DNA of 6,359 nt, taken from positions 1-6,359 of the forward strand of contig JAJYAS010000214.1 in the NCBI GenBank assembly GCA_021779415.1. The letters run 5' to 3'. The stretch's first letter is position 1. Every line of letters starts with the position of its first letter. The translations under genes and the position numbers were made by a program. The notes under the pieces were generated by a model. The model did not search any database and had not been told where the DNA came from. It saw only the letters and a program-made list of their open reading frames with translations. Origin of the DNA: Bacillota bacterium (GTDB lineage Bacteria > Bacillota_B > Desulfitobacteriia > Desulfitobacteriales > Desulfitobacteriaceae). This document shows, one piece after another, positions 1 to 4,813 of this stretch.

Positions 1-168
1 GGTTCGGGTTCAACGGGTGGGATTGACTATTCCTTTAATTTGCTGATCTTCCTCGTGCTTGTCTTAGCCTTGGGAATTTATATGTTTTATGTACTATCTA
101 GATCGAATAAGGAACTTAAAGCCATGATTAAGTATCTCTATGATGGGACTCGACAAAAAGTGAGTTAA
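1..168 (+). CDS. C-terminal part of a small membrane protein (5' end outside window)
   Basis: The open frame runs from the first base to a TAA at 166-168 and gives 55 residues. It starts with a Gly/Ser/Thr-rich stretch (GSGSTGGIDYSF), then has one clear membrane helix (about residues 13-34, rich in Leu, Ile, Val and Phe) and a short basic tail (RSNKELKAMIKYLYDGTRQKVS). I do not recognise the family. A tail of this kind suits a small membrane accessory protein, but the missing N-terminus could be large. It lies 29 bp before another tiny membrane protein and in the same direction as an APC permease, so it is probably in the same operon. Function unknown; that it is coding is supported by the uninterrupted frame, the sensible hydropathy and the ribosome binding site of the next gene just after it. 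Confidence 0.7.
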   Translation, partial: GSGSTGGIDYSFNLLIFLVLVLALGIYMFYVLSRSNKELKAMIKYLYDGTRQKVS

Positions 169-197
169 TACTAAATTTCCAAAATGGAGGAGTATAA

Positions 198-317
198 GTG
201 AATTTATGGTCACTAATGAACTGGGTTGCTTGGGGGTTATCGGGAATCTTATTTGTAATTATGGCTAAAGATTTTATCAAGGTTGAAATGAGCAGGAGAG
301 GGGGAGGTAAGCCTTGA
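198..317 (+). CDS. 39-residue single-helix membrane protein
   Basis: GTG start at 198, preceded by GGAGG at 186-190 with a 7-nt gap; TGA stop at 315-317. The product has one hydrophobic helix (about residues 3-23, WSLMNWVAWGLSGILFVIMA) and a basic, Gly-rich end (KDFIKVEMSRRGGGKP), so the tail should face the cytoplasm. The stop overlaps the TTG start of the permease (shared bases TTGA at 314-317), and the permease's ribosome binding site lies inside this gene, which points to translational coupling. It may be a small subunit or stabiliser of the permease; that is inference from position alone. No family recognised. Confidence 0.75.
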   Translation: MNLWSLMNWVAWGLSGILFVIMAKDFIKVEMSRRGGGKP

Positions 318-1702
318 CTGATTCGGCAACGTTTCAAGAAAAGGAAGAACAGCATCTTTCTAAAGTCCTAGGACCGATGCATATATGGGCTTTAGGCGTA
401 GGGATTGTCCTCGTTGGGGAATTTATGGGCTGGAACTTTACGGTTGCTAAGGGAGGGTCACTTGGCGCCATAATAGCTTGCTGGGTCATTGGAATCCTGT
501 ATATTTCTCTCGTCATGATTAACACTGAGATAGGCTCAGTCATTCCTGAAGCAGGTGGTCAATATGCTATGGCCAAATATCTACTTGGCCCATTGGCAGC
601 CTTTAACGTGGGATTAATGCTGGTTTTTGAATATGTTATGCTTGAAGCAGCGGACGCTCTGGTGGTCGGTGCGATTTTGCAGTCTCTTAATCCGGCAATA
701 CAAAGTTTGCCATACGTAATTTTAACGTTACTATTATTAACGTATCTCAATTATCGGGGAGTTTATGCTACATTAACGCTTAATTTCTTTATTACAGCCA
801 TTGCTTTCGTGACAATCTTTGTGCTTTTGTTTTCCACACACTTTTATATTCCCTCACAAACTATCCTCAGACTTTCAGAATTAACTAACGGCTTACCCTA
901 TGGCTGGATTGGAGTCGTCGCAGCACTTCAATTTGGAATTTGGTTTTTCTTGGGTATTGAAGGCACTGCATTAGCAGCCGAGGAATGTCGTTCAACCGCC
1001 CGCTCACTCCCCATGGGTACGCTCATTGGAATGGTGACGTTGCTCGTTGGAGCTACCGTAACTTGGTTTGTTTGTTCCGGGTTAGTGGAAGCCGGTACTC
1101 TTGGTGGATCTGTTTATCCACTTTATGAGGCAGCCTTGTCAACGAAAATGTCCGGAGTTATCATTGTAATGTTTATTGGTACGATTCTAGCATGTATGGC
1201 GAGTGCTAATGGGTGCATCAATGATGCAAGCAGGGCCTGGTTTTCGATGTCGAGAGATACCTTGATTCCCAGTGCCTTCTCTGCTGTCCACCCTAAGTAT
1301 AAAACTCCTTATCGGGCCATTTTGTTCCTGCTGCCGATCTCGATGGCGTTTGGTTTTACGGGACTTTTGGATCAAGTCATTACCTTTTCGATTTTGTCGG
1401 CATTGCTGGTCTATTTATTTATGGCCTATATGATGTTTAAATTTCGAAAGATGTATCCGATGGACGCAATCGAACGTGGCTATGTTGCTCCTTGGCATCC
1501 ATTTCCAGCCATCATATTATTAGTGCTGACTTTAACGACTTTGGCAGGAATGTACTTTGGCTATTGGGTCAATCTATTGGCTGGTTTGTTATTTTACTTT
1601 ATAGCGTCTCTTTGGTTTACTTTGCATCGCTATAAATTTGTCGATACAAAAGCTTTCCTCAAAGCTGGGACAACTCGCTGGCCAAGGCCACGCGGATACT
1701 AA
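314..1702 (+). CDS. APC-superfamily permease, ethanolamine-permease-like
   Basis: A 462-residue integral membrane transporter, typical length for the amino acid-polyamine-organocation superfamily, with about 12 hydrophobic helices. It has the family hallmarks: a broken first helix GVGIVLVGEFMGWN (28-41), the loop EIGSVIPEAGGQY...LGP (72-93), and a helix-6-like stretch ending FFLGIEGTALAAEEC followed by RSTARSLPMGT. The combination of GEFMGWN and the PEAGG loop most resembles the ethanolamine transporter branch, so a small amine is a plausible substrate; specificity cannot be read from sequence alone. The start is TTG at 314, with GGAGG at 303-307 and a 6-nt gap, overlapping the stop of the preceding 39-residue gene; the stop is TAA. 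Given the pyl genes about 2 kb downstream, it could import a methylated amine, betaine or choline, but that is inference. Confidence 0.85.
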   Translation: MTDSATFQEKEEQHLSKVLGPMHIWALGVGIVLVGEFMGWNFTVAKGGSLGAIIACWVIGILYISLVMINTEIGSVIPEAGGQYAMAKYLLGPLAAFNVGLMLVFEYVMLEAADALVVGAILQSLNPAIQSLPYVILTLLLLTYLNYRGVYATLTLNFFITAIAFVTIFVLLFSTHFYIPSQTILRLSELTNGLPYGWIGVVAALQFGIWFFLGIEGTALAAEECRSTARSLPMGTLIGMVTLLVGATVTWFVCSGLVEAGTLGGSVYPLYEAALSTKMSGVIIVMFIGTILACMASANGCINDASRAWFSMSRDTLIPSAFSAVHPKYKTPYRAILFLLPISMAFGFTGLLDQVITFSILSALLVYLFMAYMMFKFRKMYPMDAIERGYVAPWHPFPAIILLVLTLTTLAGMYFGYWVNLLAGLLFYFIASLWFTLHRYKFVDTKAFLKAGTTRWPRPRGY

Positions 1703-1731
1703 ATATTAAGTGACAATGGAGGAGGGTTAGC

Positions 1732-1971
1732 ATGCCTGCATGGTTTCCTGTAATAGCAACGGTCATAGTACCAGGTTCAGGCTATGTCTTATTATCTCGA
1801 CCAATGCGTGGATTGGTGATGCTCTTCTGGATGTTTATCTTTGGATATATTACCTTACGATTATCCTCAAGCCATGTTTCTTTGATTGGGAGGTTTTCCG
1901 GTGGAATCGCTGTTTGGGCTATTTCAGTGCTTGAGGTATATCGGATAACACATAAGAAAACCAAAACGTAG
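1732..1971 (+). CDS. 79-residue membrane protein with PGSGY...RG motif
   Basis: ATG start at 1732 with two overlapping GGAGG sites (1718-1726); amber (TAG) stop at 1969-1971. The protein is nearly all hydrophobic, with two or three helices (about residues 4-19, 24-42 and 51-70), and ends in a basic tail (THKKTKT). PGSGYVLLSRPMRGLVML resembles the 'PGxGxxYxgxxxrG' turn between helices in several families of tiny bacterial membrane proteins (TM2-like), so this is a helical hairpin protein of unknown role. It follows the permease by 29 bp and is the last gene before a strong terminator. Read-through of the UAG would add 8 residues counting pyrrolysine, to the TAA at 1993-1995. Another start in a different frame at 1740 gives a protein without sensible features and is rejected. 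Confidence 0.75.
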   Translation: MPAWFPVIATVIVPGSGYVLLSRPMRGLVMLFWMFIFGYITLRLSSSHVSLIGRFSGGIAVWAISVLEVYRITHKKTKT

Positions 1972-1999
1972 AGCTATTTAAGCGAGGTTAATTAAATCT

Positions 2000-2040
2000 A
2001 GCTTCCGTAAACTTTAGTTATTAGTTTACGGAAGCTTTTT
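2000..2040 (+). terminator. Rho-independent terminator of the permease operon
   Basis: A perfect 14-bp inverted repeat (arm AGCTTCCGTAAACT at 2000-2013, its complement at 2023-2036) with a 9-nt loop, followed by a T run to 2040. It separates the permease operon from the next gene, which has its own promoter. Confidence 0.93.
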
Positions 2041-2089
2041 AAAACCTATTTTTCGACAATATTAGTGACCGAATTTTTAGAATATTCAA

Positions 2090-2118
2090 TTGACAGTTAA
2101 CAATTATCTTGGTATGCT
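2090..2118 (+). promoter_or_regulatory. Sigma-A promoter of the 411-residue membrane protein gene
   Basis: TTGACA (2090-2095) is a perfect -35 box and TATGCT (2113-2118) a good -10 box, exactly 17 bp apart. Transcription should begin near 2125, about 25 nt before the ATG at 2150. This rules out a longer reading of the gene that would begin with the TTG inside the -35 box. Confidence 0.85.
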
Positions 2119-2149
2119 CTTGGTATTAAAGAATAAAGGAGGAATGTCA

Positions 2150-3385
2150 ATGTCAGATCACGATTCAAATGCTCGTTGGGGGCAACCGTTAACTGGTATT
2201 ATTGCAACGTCTTCTTTTTTCCTAATCGCACTAATAACATGGTTCATTTTTGCGTCTCCTCAAGGAATTTTCAAGTACTATGAACATCCTATGATTGAAT
2301 TCTTAGCCTGGATGATTTTGTTTGGGGCCTGGCAACATATTATTTTCGGAAATTGGCCTTTCGAGAAGCTTAAACCGGTGACTCGAGGAATAGTGATGAC
2401 TGGGGTTAATATCGTAGCGACCTATGTAATTATTTATGGTATCTTTCAGGGCTTCCTTGGAAAAGTCATACTTCCATTATGGAGTGTTCATGCCTTAGAG
2501 GCACGGGGTTTGTCAGAAGAGCTAGCCGTAGAATACGCTGGTGGGGCAATTGTTATGTTTGTGTTGATGGGTTTTGTCACCTATACATTCTGGTCAATTC
2601 TCTTCAAAAAATGGCCTTGGGGAGGGAAACTAACCCAACCAGCCTTGGGTTTGGCAGAGTGGGGGCTGACAACCGTCATAACTCTTTTGGCGTATGGAAT
2701 GCTAATTTATCCCTTTTATGTTGCTGTGGTTTTCAAACAACCTTTAGCAGCGCAAGCTCCTTGGTGGGGGATAATTGATGGAGTTCCACACCTGAACTAT
2801 GTCGTTGGGATTTGGGAATGGATGGTTGTATACCTTTTCATGACGGCAAATGTATGGTCAGGAAAGCCATTTCATCTTGTAAAGAAACAACCATGGAGTG
2901 GGTTGTTTGGTATAGTTTCGATCATTATAATGGCTTACGTAACTGTCAAGATTTTAATGTTTGGAATGGGAGCAGTATGGGGTGCTGTGGATCCGAAGTC
3001 TGCTGACGGACCAACGTCCTTGGCATGGCGCTATTATCATACCGCCTCCATTGCCGGTTTTACTCTATTTCCGTTTTTGGTCTGGAATCATTATTTTGGC
3101 AACTGGCCTCAGAAATGGGGAAGTGTTGTTGGGTGGTTCGTTCGCACGGTTATCGTTTTCGCACTTGGTGCGGCACAGTATTTAGCCTATTACATGGTGT
3201 GCCTGCCTCTCTTTGGACTTAAGCCTGAACTTTCTAATCATATTAACAAACCCTTAGTTTGGCTATTTTGGTCTATTATCCCTCTACTCTTCAACGATTG
3301 GTTTATGGGGAAAGTTCCTTTCTTCAAATCAACAGCTCAACCAATAAACGTAACTAACTCGAAGAGTGTATCGAACTCGAAATAG
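2150..3385 (+). CDS. Tryptophan-rich polytopic membrane protein with internal repeats, function unknown
   Basis: 411 residues, about ten membrane helices, very rich in Trp, Phe and Tyr. The ATG at 2150 is chosen because AAAGGAGG (2135-2142) sits 7 nt before it; the in-frame ATG at 2144 is too close, and a TTG at 2090 lies in the promoter. A motif W-x-H-x-x-F-G-N-W-P occurs twice (residues 61-70 and 322-330 plus one). Weaker versions, FKKWPWGGKLTQP (152-164) and NVWSGKPFHLVKKQP (234-248), fall between them, each following one hydrophobic helix and preceding another. So the protein seems built of about four repeats, 80-90 residues apart. Other conserved-looking spots are EHP (45-47), VPHLNY (222-227), WRYYH (303-307) and FNDWF (381-385). 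I do not recognise the family; transport of a small amine or a membrane enzyme role are both possible. It forms a one-gene unit with its own promoter and terminator. Stop is TAG (3383-3385), with TGA 18 nt further on. Confidence 0.85.
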   Translation: MSDHDSNARWGQPLTGIIATSSFFLIALITWFIFASPQGIFKYYEHPMIEFLAWMILFGAWQHIIFGNWPFEKLKPVTRGIVMTGVNIVATYVIIYGIFQGFLGKVILPLWSVHALEARGLSEELAVEYAGGAIVMFVLMGFVTYTFWSILFKKWPWGGKLTQPALGLAEWGLTTVITLLAYGMLIYPFYVAVVFKQPLAAQAPWWGIIDGVPHLNYVVGIWEWMVVYLFMTANVWSGKPFHLVKKQPWSGLFGIVSIIIMAYVTVKILMFGMGAVWGAVDPKSADGPTSLAWRYYHTASIAGFTLFPFLVWNHYFGNWPQKWGSVVGWFVRTVIVFALGAAQYLAYYMVCLPLFGLKPELSNHINKPLVWLFWSIIPLLFNDWFMGKVPFFKSTAQPINVTNSKSVSNSK

Positions 3386-3422
3386 ATCCCGAGACCTCAA
3401 ATTTGAGCGTGCTAGTCGATTT

Positions 3423-3464
3423 GACCGGGTGTAGAATATTATATATGTTCTACCCGGTCTTTTG
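3423..3464 (+). terminator. Rho-independent terminator after the 411-residue gene
   Basis: The arms GACCGGGT (3423-3430) and ACCCGGTC (3452-3459) pair perfectly; beyond a 2-nt bulge, AGAA (3433-3436) pairs with TTCT. The stem is followed by TTTTGTTT. GC-rich base and T-rich tail are typical. It isolates the upstream gene from the pyl regulatory region. Confidence 0.85.
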
Positions 3465-3526
3465 TTTGCCCATCGTGACGCAACTAGTTCTTAAGGCATA
3501 CCAATAAGTTGATAGTGACTGAATGG

Positions 3527-3542
3527 AGTCCCCTTTGACTTG
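3527..3542. promoter_or_regulatory. Candidate activator-binding dyad upstream of pylT
   Basis: AGTC-N6-GACTTG, an inverted repeat with half-sites 10 bp apart (one helical turn), about 220 bp before the predicted transcription start of pylT. A further GACT half-site lies 10 bp before (3517-3520), forming GACT-N6-AGTC-N6-GACT. The same AGTC-N6-GACTTG string occurs at 5849-5864, upstream of the second sigma-54 promoter. The distance suits an upstream activating sequence for a sigma-54 enhancer-binding protein. Inferred from repetition and position only. Confidence 0.5.
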
Positions 3543-3577
3543 AGGTGAGAGAAGAATACTCGCATATTACCTAGTTT

Positions 3578-3592
3578 AGTTCATGGTGAACT
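3578..3592. promoter_or_regulatory. 15-bp palindrome, possible operator or enhancer site
   Basis: AGTTCA-TGG-TGAACT has perfect 6-bp arms around a 3-bp centre, about 170 bp before the predicted pylT transcription start. It is symmetric enough for a dimeric regulator. No copy is seen upstream of pylB, so it may serve only this promoter. Confidence 0.4.
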
Positions 3593-3727
3593 CGGCGAGC
3601 AATCGCGCGACTAACGTTATTGTAAATGCCCAAAATCTAGATAGAATCGTTGTCTGGCAAATATTATAGAGAACTCCTGGTTAGATTAAATTTGAAGGGA
3701 CCTAAGCTTAGCATGCATTCGTGCGGT

Positions 3728-3743
3728 TGGCACGGAATTTGCA
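3728..3743 (+). promoter_or_regulatory. Sigma-54 (-24/-12) promoter of pylT-pylSc
   Basis: TGGCACG-GAAT-TTGCA matches the sigma-54 consensus TGGCACG-N4-TTGCW at every fixed base. The GG (3729-3730) and GC (3741-3742) are exactly 10 bp apart. Transcription should start near 3754, some 36 nt before the tRNA. Sigma-54 promoters are silent without an ATP-driven activator, so pylT expression should be conditional. No competing sigma-A promoter of similar quality is seen between here and pylT. Confidence 0.88.
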
Positions 3744-3758
3744 TAATAGTCAGAAAGA

Positions 3759-3779
3759 GCATTACTATAGCAGTAATGC
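3759..3779 (+). other. Leader hairpin between the promoter and tRNA-Pyl
   Basis: Perfect 8-bp inverted repeat GCATTACT / AGTAATGC with a 5-nt loop (ATAGC). It begins about 5 nt after the predicted transcription start and ends 10 nt before the mature tRNA, with no T run after it, so it is not a terminator. It may protect the 5' end of the precursor or guide its processing; a DNA operator that blocks the promoter is an alternative. Confidence 0.5.
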
Positions 3780-3789
3780 AGATGTACAT

Positions 3790-3861
3790 GGGGGGTAGAT
3801 CGGATTGATCGCGTGGACTCTAAATCCGCGTAGGCGGGTGAAACTCCCGTACTCCTCGCCA
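3790..3861 (+). tRNA. pylT: tRNA-Pyl (CUA anticodon, reads UAG)
   Basis: 72 nt with the special tRNA-Pyl layout: 7-bp acceptor stem (3790-3796 with 3851-3857, two G-U pairs), a single base (A3797) before the D stem instead of two, 4-bp D stem GATC/GATC with a 5-nt loop, a 6-bp rather than 5-bp anticodon stem (3812-3817 with 3825-3830), loop CTCTAAA with anticodon CTA at 3820-3822, a 3-nt variable loop (TAG), 5-bp T stem, T loop TGAAACT lacking the usual TTC, discriminator G and an encoded CCA (3859-3861). The element lengths match those I recall for Methanosarcina barkeri and D. hafniense tRNA-Pyl. Unlike those, the D loop here contains GG (GGATT). It inserts pyrrolysine at UAG, mainly in methylamine methyltransferases. 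Transcribed with pylSc from the sigma-54 promoter. Confidence 0.98.
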
Positions 3862-3876
3862 ATAAATTCAGGGGGT
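3851..3876 (+). promoter_or_regulatory. pylSc ribosome binding site that can pair with the tRNA 3' acceptor strand
   Basis: The pylSc Shine-Dalgarno is AGGGGGT (3870-3876), 8 nt before the TTG start; it pairs with the 16S tail apart from one G-U. It matches the 5' acceptor strand of tRNA-Pyl (GGGGGGT, 3790-3796) at 6 of 7 positions, and can therefore pair with the 3' acceptor strand (ACTCCT, 3851-3856) over 6 bp including two G-U, leaving a 14-nt loop. If the tRNA is folded or cleaved off, the site is free. Any effect on pylSc translation is inference. Confidence 0.4.
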
Positions 3877-3884
3877 AAGCGGAA

Positions 3885-4718
3885 TTGGATATCACATGGA
3901 CGCTAATCCAAAAACAGAGATTACATGAACTTAACGCCACTGAAACGGAGCAAGGGATGTCTTTTGAGTCTCAGGAAGGCCGAAACAGGGCCTTTCAGGA
4001 ACTGGAACATCAATTAGTAGTCAAAGGCAAACTCCGGTTGCAAGAGCTACGAGAGATTAAGAAACGACCCTCTTTATGTATGCTCGAACAGCAACTCGTC
4101 GAAGCTCTGACCCAGAAGGGATTCGTCCAGGTGGTCACACCGACAATCATATCAAAAGGATCCTTAGCTAAAATGTCGGTTTCAGATGAACATCCGCTCT
4201 TTTCCCAAGTGTTCTGGCTTGATAACAAGAGGTGTTTGCGTCCGATGTTAGCGCCGAATCTATATACATTATGGAAAGACTTATTACGTCTATGGGAGAA
4301 ACCAATTCGCATCTTTGAAATTGGGACATGTTATCGGAAAGAGTCCCAGGGTTCTCTGCATTTGAACGAGTTTACTATGCTCAATTTAACAGAGCTGGGG
4401 TTACCAGAAGATCAAAGACAGCAAAGATTGGAAGAACTTGCAACTCTGGTTATGGATACCGTCGGTATTACCGATTATCAGCTTGAAATGACCAACTCAG
4501 TAGTTTATGGAGATGCCTTAGACGTGGTAAAGGGCATTGAGTTAGGGTCTAGCGCCATGGGGCCCCATTTTCTTGATGACCAGTGGGGAATTATTGATCC
4601 CTGGGTGGGGATTGGATTTGGTTTGGAACGCTTGCTCATGATAAAGGAAGAAACTCAGAATGTTCAAAGTGTGGGTAGGAGCCTTAGTTATCTTGATGGG
4701 GTACGCTTAAATATCTAG
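3885..4718 (+). CDS. pylSc: Pyrrolysyl-tRNA synthetase, catalytic (C-terminal) domain PylSc
   Basis: 277 residues, a stand-alone class II aminoacyl-tRNA synthetase core that charges tRNA-Pyl with pyrrolysine. The length fits the bacterial split form, in which the tRNA-binding N-terminal part is a separate protein, PylSn. Motif 1 is around FVQVVTPTI (80-88, Pro86); motif 2 is FEIGTCYRKESQG...HLNEFTMLNL (144-168, Arg151); motif 3 is GFGLERL (244-250). The pyrrolysine pocket is intact: MLAPNLYTLW (121-130, with Ala123, Leu126 and Tyr127 matching Methanosarcina mazei Ala302, Leu305 and Tyr306), Asn167 (Asn346), Tyr208 in VVYGD (Tyr384) and Trp240 (Trp417). Cys348 is replaced by Thr169, as in D. 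hafniense to my recollection. The TTG start at 3885 lies 23 nt after pylT and follows AGGGGGT. The gene itself ends in amber TAG (4716-4718). Confidence 0.97.
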   Translation: MDITWTLIQKQRLHELNATETEQGMSFESQEGRNRAFQELEHQLVVKGKLRLQELREIKKRPSLCMLEQQLVEALTQKGFVQVVTPTIISKGSLAKMSVSDEHPLFSQVFWLDNKRCLRPMLAPNLYTLWKDLLRLWEKPIRIFEIGTCYRKESQGSLHLNEFTMLNLTELGLPEDQRQQRLEELATLVMDTVGITDYQLEMTNSVVYGDALDVVKGIELGSSAMGPHFLDDQWGIIDPWVGIGFGLERLLMIKEETQNVQSVGRSLSYLDGVRLNI

Positions 4719-4728
4719 GGAAAAACCT

Positions 4729-4777
4729 TTTTTGTCACGAAAGAAGCGTGTCAAAAATCATTATCTTAAGTAGATAA
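4729..4777. other. Two inverted repeats between pylSc and the kinase-like gene
   Basis: The first is TTTTTG-T-CACG / CGTG-T-CAAAAA (4729-4739 with 4747-4757), broken only by one T-T mismatch, with a 7-nt loop. The second is TTATCT-TAAGT-AGATAA (4761-4777). Neither is followed by a T run on the + strand, so I do not call a terminator. They could be RNA processing or stability elements within one transcript, or operators. No convincing sigma-A or sigma-54 promoter lies in this 95-bp gap, so the kinase-like gene is probably cotranscribed with pylSc. Confidence 0.45.
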
Positions 4778-4813
4778 ATTACGAATTGAAATTGAATGGA
4801 GGAGTATTAGTTG

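Larger units (their letters stand above)
3465..3726. other. Gene-free regulatory region upstream of pylT
   Basis: No supported coding frame. The stretch contains the AGTC-N6-GACTTG dyad (3527-3542), a 15-bp palindrome (3578-3592), and shorter palindromes TCGCGCGA (3603-3610), TAACGTTA (3612-3619) and CTAAGCTTAG (3702-3711). Its length and its place just before a sigma-54 promoter suit an enhancer region to which an activator binds and from which the DNA loops. Confidence 0.6.

Noticed and set aside
2090..2149. 20-residue N-terminal extension of the 411-residue membrane protein from a TTG
   Set aside because: The TTG is part of a perfect -35 box and would lie upstream of the predicted transcript start; the ATG at 2150 has an ideal ribosome binding site.
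3021..3040. Sigma-54-like TTGGCATGG inside the 411-residue gene
   Set aside because: There is no GC at the required 10-bp spacing and it lies inside a coding region.
2479..3222. Four overlapping + strand frames inside the 411-residue gene
   Set aside because: They are in other frames of a gene with clear membrane-protein composition, and have no ribosome binding sites or recognisable domains.
3686..3940. 84-residue open frame on the minus strand over pylT
   Set aside because: It runs antisense through the sigma-54 promoter, tRNA-Pyl and the start of pylSc, and its product shows no sensible features.
4716..4718. Treating the pylSc amber codon as an internal pyrrolysine codon of the normal product
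   Set aside because: The protein before it already ends where I recall the D. hafniense enzyme ending (DGVRLNI), and the 17-residue extension covers a hairpin and has no domain character; kept only as a conditional read-through idea.
4729..4757. Terminator after pylSc
   Set aside because: The stem has T and A runs inside its arms, but no T run follows the 3' arm on the + strand, and the next gene lacks an evident promoter.
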